Notes: generated by a model not told the origin, from the letters alone. A DNA stretch of 64,000 nt from Natronobeatus ordinarius (GCF_024362485.1 NZ_CP101456.1:496001-560000), one strand, 5' to 3'. Shown: positions 8,271 to 16,608, counted from the first letter of the stretch. Translations and numbers: made by a program.

Positions 8271-9407
8271 TTACTCGCGACCTGTGGACTGAAACAGCGT
8301 CGAGAGCTGTTCCCATCGCTCCGTGAGCGTTTCGACCTCGGTCTGGATGGCCTGCTGGCGGTCCTCGAGACGGTCGACCGACGCCGACACGGAGTCTTCG
8401 ACGGCGGCGACCTGCGTCGTGGTCTGGTCGTCGAGGCGCTCGAGTTCCTCGTCGATCGCCGTCAGCCGGCTCAGCTGCGCCGACTGGCACCGCTCGAGTG
8501 CCTCGACGGCCTCCCCGAGCGCATCGAGATCTGCGCGCAGCTCCTCGAGGAGCGTCGCGGCGTCGCCGTTGTCGTCGATGAACGCCTCCATCGCGTCGAT
8601 GTACGACGACAGTTCGTGAAACCGAGACTGGAGGTGTGTAACCCGCGCCTCGAGGCTCGGTGGGGGCGCTGTACCGAAGAGTTCCCGAAGCTGCTGTCGC
8701 TGCTCGTCGCTCACCTGCTCGCGCTCGAGTTCGTCGATGAGCCGTTCGGCGACGGTACGACGGGCTGTCGACTGGCTTTCTCCGTCGACGGTCGCGTCGT
8801 TCGAGGAGTCGACAGCCGACCGATCGCTCGCCTCGCTCGAGTCGGCGTCGGTCAGCAGCTCGGTAAGCGTCACCTCGTCTTCGGGACCGGTGAGCTCGCC
8901 GAAGTCGTCGAGAAACTCGATGTACTCCGGATCGTCGAGCAGTTCGTGGACGTCGAGCGCATCGGTCCGTCGCTTGACGTCACCGAACGCCGTCCGCGAC
9001 GAGCCGGAGCGCTCGTGATCGGCCGCCAGCGCCGATCGCTGCGCCGCGGTCAGCCGGGACGCGATGCGGTCGTCGTCGGTCACCGTGACGTGATCGACGA
9101 TCGGAAGTTCCTCGAGCGCGGTTCGGACGACTGCGACGTCGTGTTCGGTCGCGACCGGAATCGAGACGGATCGATCGGCCAGCGAGGACCGGCTATCGTG
9201 ATCCGACAGGACCACGAGGTACTCGGCCAGTTCGCGCACCACGGCAGCTCGATCGCTCGGCGACGACGCCGTCGCGAACCGAATCGTCACCCTGTAGACG
9301 TCGAACCCGGAGTCGAGACGCGGTCGATCGCGGCCCGACGACGTCTGCGCCCCACCGTCGCCAGTCGCCGACTTCCGACAATCGGCGGTCGTCCCTCCGT
9401 CGGTCAT
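8271..9407 (-). CDS. Coiled-coil hypothetical protein
   Basis: 378 residues from ATG 9407; an in-frame GTG at 9455 would add 16. The N-terminal third (VYRVTIRFATASSPSDRAAVVRELAEYLVV, then a VPVATEHDVAVVRTALEEL stretch) looks like an alpha/beta domain shared by some haloarchaeal two-component regulators. A middle region is acidic and Ser-rich. The last 150 residues are strongly helical, with heptads such as DALGEAVEALERCQSAQLSRLTA and VEDSVSASVDRLEDRQQAIQ. I recognise no named family. A chemotaxis-like or scaffold role is possible but not shown. Confidence 0.72.
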   Translation of the reverse strand: MTDGGTTADCRKSATGDGGAQTSSGRDRPRLDSGFDVYRVTIRFATASSPSDRAAVVRELAEYLVVLSDHDSRSSLADRSVSIPVATEHDVAVVRTALEELPIVDHVTVTDDDRIASRLTAAQRSALAADHERSGSSRTAFGDVKRRTDALDVHELLDDPEYIEFLDDFGELTGPEDEVTLTELLTDADSSEASDRSAVDSSNDATVDGESQSTARRTVAERLIDELEREQVSDEQRQQLRELFGTAPPPSLEARVTHLQSRFHELSSYIDAMEAFIDDNGDAATLLEELRADLDALGEAVEALERCQSAQLSRLTAIDEELERLDDQTTTQVAAVEDSVSASVDRLEDRQQAIQTEVETLTERWEQLSTLFQSTGRE

Positions 9408-9409
9408 CG

Positions 9410-9912
9410 TCGGTGCCGTCGATGGCTTGTTGTCGACGCGGTTACTCGGCCCCACATTCGATTCCCCCCCTGGTTCGTATCCCCGAGCGATTCGCGCGCG
9501 AATCGCCCGTTTCGGGACTCCCCTACCCGGTACTTCATATTGCAGTACACCTCACCACAACTGACTTTATAATTGTTTGGAGTGATTGGTTAGTGTGGGA
9601 TACTTTTCATATCGGCGCGTAAGGTTAGCTTTTTCACGCACACTGGTCCGCGCCGAGGTTCGGAAATCTCCGGTAGCAGGTCGAGCAACGCCGGTTTGTC
9701 GACGACCGATTTCTCTCTGAACAGTAATCACCGCTGGTGACAACCTATCCGAGACGTCGGGAGAAGTAGGCCGGCTACAGACCACCACTTCCAGGACGAA
9801 CCGTCGTCCGCCAGTCGCCGGGCGGGGGTGGCCGACTCGAGACCGAAATCGTCACGTACGCCTGAGTAACCGGTCGATTACTAATACCAACTCGACCCAC
9901 AGCTGCGTGTAC
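9410..9912. other. Intergenic region with AT-rich promoter stretch
   Basis: About 500 bp between the coiled-coil gene and the tRNA-like element. The only striking part is 9560-9616, which is AT-rich and contains TTATAA, usable as a TATA box on either strand; on the minus strand it would drive the coiled-coil gene with a leader of over 80 bases. No credible gene is seen. Confidence 0.5.
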
Positions 9913-10000
9913 GGAAGGGTAGCTCAGTGGTAGGGCACCGCGGTGTCATCCGACCCGCGGCGGCTTCTGGCCTCGTGGCGTTCGAATCCCACCCCTTCCG
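9913..10000 (+). tRNA. Aberrant tRNA-like gene (possible pseudogene, GTC register)
   Basis: Bases 9913-9919 (GGAAGGG) pair perfectly with 9993-9999 (CCCTTCC). A normal D arm follows (GCTC/GGGC, loop AGTGGTA) and a T loop TTCGAAT at 9981-9987. A CCGCGG/CCGCGG stem (9938-9943 with 9955-9960) is in anticodon position, but its loop has 11 bases; read from a 5-bp stem, U33-GUC-A37 would be an Asp anticodon followed by six extra bases. The variable region is about 14 bases and the T stem closes only if C9979 is bulged. A TATA-like TACTAATA lies about 30 bp upstream. It fits no normal haloarchaeal tRNA; a decayed tRNA or a tRNA-like RNA is likely. Confidence 0.45.
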
Positions 10001-10035
10001 CTCACCACCCCTGTCGGACGCCAGTCGTCACGGGT

Positions 10036-10269
10036 TCACGATTCGTCCGCGGCGTCGGGCGTCTCGAGCGCGTCGATGTCCTCGAGCGATGGGTTCTCCG
10101 GCAGCGCCTCGACGCAGGGAAAACACAGCGTGTGGGTTGTCCCGTCCTCGAGTTCGAGCGTCAACGCGGTTCCATCACTGCCGTCGCGATCGCCGAACGT
10201 CCAGAGGTTGGCGACGCCACCGGCAACCGTGATCGCTCGACCACAGCCGTCGCACGCTGCTTTCGCCAT
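10036..10269 (-). CDS. Small zinc-ribbon protein (DUF7561-like)
   Basis: 77 residues. Two zinc knuckles, CDGCG near residue 6 and CFPC near 49, bracket a beta-rich segment with ANLWTFGD; the tail (NPSLEDIDALETPDAADES) is acidic. Length and layout match the haloarchaeal family I know as DUF7561. It probably binds a protein or nucleic-acid partner through the zinc ribbon; the role is unknown. It is divergent from the cysteine-cluster gene that begins 99 bp away. Confidence 0.78.
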   Translation of the reverse strand: MAKAACDGCGRAITVAGGVANLWTFGDRDGSDGTALTLELEDGTTHTLCFPCVEALPENPSLEDIDALETPDAADES

Positions 10270-10368
10270 GGACGACCGTCAGTCTCGAGTGGTGAAAACC
10301 GTTCCCCTGCGTCACAGCCACGGTCGGCCAGCACACCCGTTAAGGAGTCATCGATCGTACACCGAACC

Positions 10369-11289
10369 ATGGAGGTGGACTGTGCTGGCTGTGCGGGCTG
10401 TTGCATCGACTGGCGGCCGTTACTCGACGTAGCGGGCCGTGCGCAGGTCGAACACGAACGACACGGGCCACGCGAACCGCTCGACGAGACGTACAACCTC
10501 GTCCCGCTCGAGCGCGACGAAGTTCGGTCGTTTCTCGAGTCTGGCCTCGCTGACGCGCTGACGCCGCGGCTGTGGAAGGCCGCGGACGACGCGGAGGGAG
10601 TCGTCATCGACGGCCGAGAGGTCGCGGCGGTCGCGGGGCGCCCGGCGTTCTTCGTCGGGCTCAGAAAGCCACCGAAACCCGTCGCGCCGTTCGACCTGGA
10701 GACGGCGACGTGGCTGCCGACCTGCGTCTTCCTCGACCCGACGACGCTCCAGTGTCGGATCCACGACGACGACCGCTACCCCGCCGAGTGTGGCGAATAC
10801 CCCGCCCACAACCTCGCGCTCGAACAGGAAACCGAGTGTGAGCGCGTCGAAGGTGCCTTCGGCGGCGAGCGGCTGCTGGACGACGATCCCGGTGAGACCG
10901 ATGGCTTGCTCCTCGGGCAGCAGGCGATCGGCGGGAAGGTGTTCGTCCACCCCCGACCCGACGACCTCGAGGGCGTCGTCGAGCGCGCTGTGCGCGGCGA
11001 GCTGACGACCGAAGACCGCGCGGAGTTCGTCGCTGTCGCCGCCGCCTCGAGTCCCGGCACGCTCGCGATCTCCGAGCCACACTACGAGGACGCGAAAACA
11101 CGGGCGCTCGAGGCCGACTCGTGGGCTGGCCGGGCGATCGACGAGTGGAACCGGCTCGAGGGGGAGAACCCGGACGCGACGCTGGCCGACCGCATCGAGG
11201 ACGCACGGGGTGCGCCGGGGACGCCCGGCTGGGACGCCCTCGAGGGAGGATCGTCGGAGACGACACGTGGCCGAGACGGCTCGCTGTGA
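10369..11289 (+). CDS. YkgJ-family cysteine-cluster protein
   Basis: 306 residues from ATG 10369, just before the first cysteine motif. N-terminal CAGCAGCC (residues 5-12) and a later TCVFLDPTTLQCRIHDDDRYPAECGEYP give the eight-cysteine-type pattern of the YkgJ (CxxCxxCC) family, expected to bind zinc or Fe-S. The C-terminal 130 residues are an acidic helical extension found in haloarchaeal members. The biochemical role of the family is not settled. TTAAGG about 30 bp upstream (10340) may be the TATA element. Confidence 0.85.
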   Translation: MEVDCAGCAGCCIDWRPLLDVAGRAQVEHERHGPREPLDETYNLVPLERDEVRSFLESGLADALTPRLWKAADDAEGVVIDGREVAAVAGRPAFFVGLRKPPKPVAPFDLETATWLPTCVFLDPTTLQCRIHDDDRYPAECGEYPAHNLALEQETECERVEGAFGGERLLDDDPGETDGLLLGQQAIGGKVFVHPRPDDLEGVVERAVRGELTTEDRAEFVAVAAASSPGTLAISEPHYEDAKTRALEADSWAGRAIDEWNRLEGENPDATLADRIEDARGAPGTPGWDALEGGSSETTRGRDGSL

Positions 11290-11394
11290 CTGTCCCCGGA
11301 GCAACCGCAGGGCGGGTCGGGGCTGCTCGGTGGCTGGACTCCAGTCCGTAGACGCCGCTTGCGTGGTCGTCACGGCGTCGGAACGAAAAGGCGA

Positions 11395-11568
11395 CTAACT
11401 CGATTTGATCTCCTCGAACTTGTCTAGGAGCGCTTCCGCGGAGTCGCCGGAGTCGTACTCGACTTTTCCGTGATAGATCGTCCGCTCGTCGTCGAAGTCG
11501 GTGTCGACCTTGGAGGCCTGCATCTCACGGCGCTCGTGCTCGTCTTCGTCATAGGCACCCATTGACAT
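11395..11568 (-). CDS. Small acidic DUF5786-type protein
   Basis: 57 residues starting MSMGAYDEDEHERRE; an in-frame start 15 bases upstream is possible but homologues that I recall begin here. The conserved core is SKVDTDFDDERTIYHGKVEYDSGDSAEALLDKFEEIK. The protein is soluble, acidic and without metal motifs. It is widespread in haloarchaea; function unknown. The promoter-like TTATTAATG lies just upstream near 11600. Confidence 0.85.
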   Translation of the reverse strand: MSMGAYDEDEHERREMQASKVDTDFDDERTIYHGKVEYDSGDSAEALLDKFEEIKSS

Positions 11569-11723
11569 GGTAACTACACTCATTTGTTGGCAGTTCTCGG
11601 TTATTAATGTAACGGTCGTTCACGCTTCGTACACTTCTGGAGGCGGACGTGACCCACGCCGACCGGATCGGCGGCCGTTCGGCGGTCGGAAGACGTATGC
11701 CGCCGGCTCACCTACCAACCGCC

Positions 11724-12731
11724 GTGGCACGGCCGCTTCGCTTTCGATATTCGCCTCAGTCCTGGAGTGCAGACCGGGTTCGACAAGAGATCCTGCACCC
11801 GCTTCGGAGAAACATCGGCGCTCGAGCCGTCTCCCCCCGCTTCGACGTCAACGGCGGGTGGGAAACCCACCGCTTCGAGATGAAAAACGGCGACGTCGCG
11901 CTGTTCGCTCGTAGGGACGGCGAGGCCTACTGGATGGGGAACACCGAGACGCCGAGTTCACTCTGGCGGACTGATAAATACGGCTGGCGCGAGATTCCCT
12001 TCAAGGTGTCGCGATGGGCCCAGCGCGAACTCCTCGCGGACCTCCACGAGGAAGATCCGTGGCTCGCCGACTACCCCTACATCTCGTGGTACTTCCTCCC
12101 CGTCTTCATGTCCAAAGACGGTCGGGAGTCGACGCGGGCCTTTTTCCGCGAACACGCCGCCGGCTTCCCCGACGCCGGCCGCCGGGAGTCGATGCGCTTT
12201 TTCGAGGACTTCTTCCGGGCGGGGGTCCTCGACGAGTACCGGCACGTCATGTCGGGCAAGCTCGGCACGAGCAACCACGTCGATCGGGTACGCATGAGCG
12301 CCACGATGGGCGAGTTCATCGCCGCGAAACTGCTCGCCGACGCGGGCTACGACATCACCCCCGAGATCGAGGTGGCGACCGGTCACTCGCTCGATTACCG
12401 CGCGAGAGACGATTCGACGAACGTCTTAGTCGAGGTCACCCGTCCCCAGCCGCCGGCGAACCGCGCCGCCGCCGGCCCCGTCGCCGCCGTTCGCGACACC
12501 GCCGAGACCAAGACCAACGGCCAGCTCGCCGAACACGGCGGCGGCGCCGTCCTCTTCGTCGACTGCTCGAGCTTCCGCGACGACAGCTGGGCCGCCGTCA
12601 AAGGCGAACGACCCGAGGTTCGTCATCGCCCGGCCGTCGTCTACCGCGCCCGGCCGAACGGCCGCATCGAAGCCTACAGCAAGGGCTCGGTCCCGCTCAA
12701 GCTCGCCGACGCACTCCAGTTCGTCGACTGA
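11724..12731 (+). CDS. DUF5784-type haloarchaeal protein
   Basis: 335 residues from GTG 11724 (VARPLRFRYSPQSWSADRVRQEIL), which I prefer because the family's conserved block begins there; ATG 11697 is in frame and possible. Conserved blocks include FEMKNGDVALFARRDGEAYWMGNTETPSSLW, aromatic-rich DYPYISWYFLPVFMSKDGRES, and near the end a nuclease-like stretch GYDITPEIEVATGHSLDYRARD..VLVEVTRPQ. The D..EV pattern with upstream MGEFIAAKLLADAGY recalls PD-(D/E)xK endonuclease folds, so a nuclease is a reasonable guess, not a proven one. Confidence 0.78.
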   Translation: MARPLRFRYSPQSWSADRVRQEILHPLRRNIGARAVSPRFDVNGGWETHRFEMKNGDVALFARRDGEAYWMGNTETPSSLWRTDKYGWREIPFKVSRWAQRELLADLHEEDPWLADYPYISWYFLPVFMSKDGRESTRAFFREHAAGFPDAGRRESMRFFEDFFRAGVLDEYRHVMSGKLGTSNHVDRVRMSATMGEFIAAKLLADAGYDITPEIEVATGHSLDYRARDDSTNVLVEVTRPQPPANRAAAGPVAAVRDTAETKTNGQLAEHGGGAVLFVDCSSFRDDSWAAVKGERPEVRHRPAVVYRARPNGRIEAYSKGSVPLKLADALQFVD

Positions 12732-12856
12732 CCCGTTCGGACCAACACTCATCAGCCATCCCACCTCGAGCGGAGGCACCGCTCTTGCGTTCTGGTGACA
12801 GTGGGATCGAAAACAGCGTGTACTGGATCTCGAACTCGCGTCGGACGCGGTGGCGC

Positions 12857-12944
12857 CTAGTACTCCGTCAAGCGTCGACTGCAGGGTCGAACCGGCCTTC
12901 GGCGACGGATTCGACCCTGCAGATCTGGCTTGACAAAGCACTAG
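12857..12944. repeat. 88-bp nested inverted-repeat element (MITE-like)
   Basis: The ends CTAGTACTCCGTCAAGC (12857-12873) and GCTTGACAAAGCACTAG (12928-12944) are inverted copies matching at 14 of 17 positions. Inside lies a second, perfect 13-bp inverted repeat, CTGCAGGGTCGAA at 12879-12891 against 12910-12922. Both ends carry CTAG. No coding capacity. The right CTAG contains the stop codon of the next (minus-strand) gene. It looks like a non-autonomous transposon-derived element; a bidirectional terminator for the two convergent genes is the alternative. Confidence 0.7.
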
Positions 12945-13228
12945 AACGACATCGGCTCGGGCGCGTGGGGGCTGCCGAGCGGGGTCGGGTCGCGGTCGCT
13001 GTAGCCGACGCGGCCGACGGCCTTGTCGCTCACCGCGGAGTAGACCGCGAAGCGAGCGTCCTCCGGCGACTCGAACGTTTCGGACTCGAGCCGGCCGAGT
13101 ACCTCGGCGACCGTCTCGGAGCCGTTGGGGAGCTCGAGACAGTGCTCGCCGCACGTCTCGATCAGTTCCTCGGTGGTCGCGGGATACTCGTGGGCGTCGA
13201 TGACCTCGCCGGTGCCATTGAGCAGCAT
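12941..13228 (-). CDS. Small haloarchaeal protein (DUF5789-like)
   Basis: 95 residues starting MLLNGTGEVIDAHEYPATTEELIE. The upstream in-frame ATG at 13264 is rejected because a clear TATA box (13252-13261) lies between it and 13228, about 28 bp before the chosen ATG, which fits a leaderless transcript. Conserved features are LPNGSETVAEVLGRLESETFESPEDAR, DKAVGRVGYSDRDPTP and a C-terminal MSF. It resembles a haloarchaeal family I know as DUF5789; function unknown. Its TAG stop lies in the end of the inverted-repeat element. Confidence 0.78.
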   Translation of the reverse strand: MLLNGTGEVIDAHEYPATTEELIETCGEHCLELPNGSETVAEVLGRLESETFESPEDARFAVYSAVSDKAVGRVGYSDRDPTPLGSPHAPEPMSF

Positions 13229-13251
13229 TACGCCCGAACTTCTGTGAACGA

Positions 13252-13261
13252 TAATTATAAA
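13252..13261 (-). promoter_or_regulatory. TATA box of the DUF5789-like gene
   Basis: TTTATAATTA on the minus strand, centred 28 bp upstream of ATG 13228. The spacing predicts a start of transcription at or next to the ATG. Confidence 0.65.
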
Positions 13262-13279
13262 CATTGTCCATAAACGTTC

Positions 13280-13321
13280 TCTAGGCCTCCGGAAGACCTT
13301 ATCTTCCCTAGGTGGCCTAGA
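13280..13321. promoter_or_regulatory. Nested hairpin between divergent genes
   Basis: TCTAGGCC (13280-13287) and GGCCTAGA (13314-13321) form a perfect outer inverted repeat. GGAAGA (13291-13296) and TCTTCC (13302-13307) form an inner one. The site lies upstream of both divergent genes, 20 bp behind the TATA box of the minus-strand gene. It could be an operator or the footprint of a small mobile hairpin. Confidence 0.5.
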
Positions 13322-13403
13322 ATGACCGCCGTGAACACGACCCTCGATGGGCATGAAGCGTGACGGAGAAACGGCTATAGGGCGTCCGTGATTCGAGTTG
13401 CGT

Positions 13404-14183
13404 ATGCCGTACGCCGACCTCCACGTGCACACGACCCGCTCCGACGGGACGCTCGAGTTCGAGGCCGTTCCCGCCGCCGCCAGGCAGGCCGACGTCAGCG
13501 TCGTCGGGCTCACGGACCACGAGCGGCTGCAGCCTCTCGAGCGACCGGTCGTCGAACGTGATGGCGTGACGATCGTCCACGGGATCGAACTCCGCGTCGA
13601 GCCCGATGGGGGCGACCGAGTCGACCTGCTCGGCTACGGCGTCACGCCGACGACTGCCCTCGAGGAACTCGTCGAGGACATCCAGCGCAACCGTCTCGAG
13701 CGTGGACAGGCGATCGTCGACTGCGTGGAGGACCGACTCGGAATCGATCTCGCGATCGACGTCGAGGGCGGCTTCGGTCGTCCCCACGTCGCCCGCGCAA
13801 TTGCTGACCATCCCGACGCCGACTACGACTACCAGGGCGCGTTCGACCACCTGATCGGTGCCGGGAAGCCGTGTTACGTCCCCCGATGGGTCCCGTCGTT
13901 CGACCGCGGTCGACGGACCCTGGAGGAGGCGTGTCCGATCGTCTCGCTCGCCCATCCGCTTCGCTACCGCGACCCGGCGAGTGCACTCGAGCTGGTCGCC
14001 GACCTCGACGCCGTGGAGCGACACTACCCCTACGGGCGCGCGGTCGACACCGAACCGGTCGAACGGGTCGTCGACCGCCACGACGTCCTCGTCACCGGCG
14101 GTAGCGACGCCCACGACGAGCGCCTCGGGCTCGCCGGCCTCTCGGCGGCGCAGTTCCGGGCGCTCGAGCTCCCGGCGCCGTGA
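13404..14183 (+). CDS. PHP-domain phosphoesterase
   Basis: 259 residues from ATG 13404. PHP metal motifs in order: DLHVHTTRSDG (residues 5-15), GLTDHE (about 38), HGIELRV (about 60), then PHVARA (about 135), SLAHPLRY (about 185) and GSDAHDE (about 240). This is the full set of the YciV/RNase AM-type subgroup, which hydrolyses nucleoside 3',5'-bisphosphates or trims RNA 5' ends. The exact substrate cannot be told here. It starts 83 bp after the nested hairpin. Confidence 0.9.
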   Translation: MPYADLHVHTTRSDGTLEFEAVPAAARQADVSVVGLTDHERLQPLERPVVERDGVTIVHGIELRVEPDGGDRVDLLGYGVTPTTALEELVEDIQRNRLERGQAIVDCVEDRLGIDLAIDVEGGFGRPHVARAIADHPDADYDYQGAFDHLIGAGKPCYVPRWVPSFDRGRRTLEEACPIVSLAHPLRYRDPASALELVADLDAVERHYPYGRAVDTEPVERVVDRHDVLVTGGSDAHDERLGLAGLSAAQFRALELPAP

Positions 14184-14220
14184 TGACGTCTACGTGAGCG
14201 CGGGTTCGCGAGCAGGGGTG

Positions 14221-14280
14221 AGAGGCGGGTAATGCGCCGGGGAGAGGCGGGTAATGCGCCGGGGAGAGGCGGGTAATGCG
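14221..14280. repeat. 22-bp tandem repeat, 2.7 copies
   Basis: The unit AGAGGCGGGTAATGCGCCGGGG begins at 14221 and 14243, with a 16-base partial copy at 14265. The copies are identical. They lie between the PHP gene and a small zinc-finger gene and contain no ORF of note. Confidence 0.85.
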
Positions 14281-14315
14281 GAGGGTTCAAACCGAACGCC
14301 CCCGTACGTGTGGGC

Positions 14316-14480
14316 ATGAAGTGTCATTACTGCGACCGCGAGGCCGCCTTCGCTGCCGAATCCGACGGAGTCAAGGTCGGTCTCTGCGAGGAACACTTCC
14401 GCGAGCGGTTGCAGGAACTCGCCGAGGCTGACGGGCTCGAAGCCCTGAAAGAGAAAGTCGACGTCGACCGCGCGGAGTAA
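14316..14480 (+). CDS. 54-residue zinc-finger protein (DUF6757-like)
   Basis: Starts MKCHYCDREAAF; CHYC at residues 3-6 and LCEEHF at about 25-30 form a CxxC...CxxH zinc site. The rest is a charged helix (RERLQELAEADGLEALKEKV). This matches a very small haloarchaeal family I know as DUF6757. It follows the 22-bp tandem repeats by 35 bp; the region before the ATG contains no obvious TATA box. Function unknown. Confidence 0.75.
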   Translation: MKCHYCDREAAFAAESDGVKVGLCEEHFRERLQELAEADGLEALKEKVDVDRAE

Positions 14481-14510
14481 CAGACGGCGGTTGCCGAGAG
14501 TAACGACTGC

Positions 14511-14981
<471 letters not shown>

Positions 14982-15410
14982 TCAGACGGTGAACACCGGC
15001 CGATCGGTGCTCCGGATCACCCGGTCGGCGACGCTGCCGAGGTGGGGCGTCTCCGCCTGGCCCTCGCCGTGTTTCCCCATCACGACGAGGTCGGCGTCGA
15101 CGTCCTCGGCGAGTTCGACGATCCGCTCGTGGGGCGTGCCGCGCGAACAGTGACACTCGACGGTCAGGCCGCGCTCGCGGGCGCGCTCGGCCATCGACTC
15201 CAGTTCCGACGCCGCCTCGTCCTCGAGTTTTTCGAGGGCGACTTCGTAGCTCGTCAACGCCGTTGCCTCGCCGTAGCGCCCGCTGTCGACGATCCTGACG
15301 AGGTGGACGTCGGCGTCGTTGTCTGCGGCGATGGCGAGTGCGTGCTCGAGTCCCCGGTTCGCCGGCCGACTGCCGTCGGTCGGCACGACGATTGTGTCGT
15401 ACGTTGGCAT
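14982..15410 (-). CDS. Universal stress protein (UspA family)
   Basis: 142 residues from MPTYDTIVVPTDGS. The N-terminal VPTDGS binds the nucleotide base, and the C-terminal GKHGEGQ..HLGSVADRVIRSTDRPVFTV is a version of the G-x2-G-x9-G-[ST] ATP motif, with Gly-Glu-Gly-Gln where Gly-Arg-Ser-Gly is common. Single-domain, so it probably dimerises. An in-frame start 48 bp upstream is rejected because the family begins at MPTYDT. Confidence 0.92.
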   Translation of the reverse strand: MPTYDTIVVPTDGSRPANRGLEHALAIAADNDADVHLVRIVDSGRYGEATALTSYEVALEKLEDEAASELESMAERARERGLTVECHCSRGTPHERIVELAEDVDADLVVMGKHGEGQAETPHLGSVADRVIRSTDRPVFTV

Positions 15411-15479
15411 ACTATCACTCGAGAGTGCCGCGCGGGGCAAAAGTGTACTGCTCGTCACAGTATTCGGTGGCCGTTCTGC

Positions 15480-15601
15480 TATAGTACTCGTTGAAACGAT
15501 TTACACCCGGTCACAGCCGAACGGGCAGCCTCGGTCTCGTTGGCGAGGCTGCCCGCCAACGGTCGTGACCGGGTGTGCAATGACTTTCAACGGTTACTAT
15601 A
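15480..15601 (+). repeat. 122-bp palindromic dispersed repeat, copy 1
   Basis: Begins TATAGTACTCGTTGAAACG and ends TTTCAACGGTTACTATA, which are imperfect inverted copies. Next inwards, ACACCCGGTCAC and GTGACCGGGTGT form a perfect 12-bp inverted repeat. The centre has an 11-bp stem, GGGCAGCCTCG with CGAGGCTGCCC. No coding capacity. Copies 2 and 3 (38780-38901, inverted; 49343-49464) have exactly the same length. Just after the right end, 15602-15627 carries another related half-end (CGTTTCAACGGGTACTATA-like), suggesting a nested or deleted further copy. Confidence 0.88.
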
Positions 15602-15712
15602 TCGTACTCGTTTCAACGGGTACTATACCGGCCGACGGCAGGATCGTCCGTCCCCGGAGACCGTCCGGCTTCGACACACGATTTCAAGAACCCCCGTCGC
15701 GTCGGTTGGGAT

Positions 15713-16600
15713 ATGCCACGGGCGACTCGAGACGGCGTGTCGATCTACTACGAGCACGAGCAGGGAGCGGGCGAGCCCGTCGTGTTCGTCCAGGGGCTCG
15801 GTTACGGACGGTGGATGTGGCGCTGGCAACGCGAGGCTGTCGCCGGCGGGCACGAGGTGGTCGCACCGGACAACCGGGGAACCGGCCGATCCGACGACGG
15901 CCTCTCGAGGCTCGTGACGAAGCTCCCCGGGAAGCTCCGGACGCCGATCATCTACACACTCGCCGGCTACTCGGTCGAGGGGCTGGCCGCCGACCTCGAG
16001 GCCGTCCTCGACGACGCCGGCCTCTACGACGTTCACCTCGTCGGCGCGAGCTTAGGTGGAATGATCGCCCAGCAGTACGCCCTCGAGTACGGCCGGGCGA
16101 AGACGCTCACGCTGCTGTCTACGACCCACGGTGGCGAGGACGCGGTGGCGATGCCCGAGGAGACCCGGGAGGTGATCTTCGACGCTCCGAAGGGGGCCAG
16201 CGAGCGCGAGACGATCCGTCACCGAATGCGCCCCGCGTTCAGCGACCGCTTTACCAACCGCAACCCGCACCTGATCGATCGCATCCTCGAGTGGCGACTC
16301 GAGCAGGACGCCGCCGAACCGGCACGGGTGGCGCAGGCGGCTGCCGGAGCGAACTTCGACGTGCGCGATCGCGTCTGGGAACTCCGCACGCCGACGCTGC
16401 TCCTCCACGGAACCGACGACCGCGTGGTGCCGGTCGAGAACGCGCGCCTGCTCCACGAGAAGCTCCCGAACAGCCGTCTCGAGACGATCGAGGGTGGCTC
16501 ACACCTCTGTTTCATCGAGGAGCCCGATCGGGTGAACGAGACGCTGCTCGCGTTTCTCGACGAACACGAACGATCGACGGCTCGCTCGCGGTCGCCGTAG
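15713..16600 (+). CDS. Alpha/beta hydrolase
   Basis: 295 residues. Oxyanion-hole region FVQGLGYGRWMW, nucleophile elbow GASLGG (Ser near residue 113), acid region TDDRVVPVENA and catalytic His in GGSHLCFIE near 265. A cap insertion of roughly 80 residues lies between. It belongs to the 3-oxoadipate enol-lactonase/lipase-like group of soluble hydrolases, substrate unknown. It begins 85 bp after the half-end that follows palindromic copy 1, so its promoter may lie in or beside the repeat. Confidence 0.9.
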   Translation: MPRATRDGVSIYYEHEQGAGEPVVFVQGLGYGRWMWRWQREAVAGGHEVVAPDNRGTGRSDDGLSRLVTKLPGKLRTPIIYTLAGYSVEGLAADLEAVLDDAGLYDVHLVGASLGGMIAQQYALEYGRAKTLTLLSTTHGGEDAVAMPEETREVIFDAPKGASERETIRHRMRPAFSDRFTNRNPHLIDRILEWRLEQDAAEPARVAQAAAGANFDVRDRVWELRTPTLLLHGTDDRVVPVENARLLHEKLPNSRLETIEGGSHLCFIEEPDRVNETLLAFLDEHERSTARSRSP

Positions 16601-16608
16601 CTCGCGGC

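Noticed and set aside
9567-9788. 73-residue minus-strand frame before the tRNA-like gene
   Set aside because: Codon use is unlike its neighbours and it crosses the AT-rich promoter stretch.
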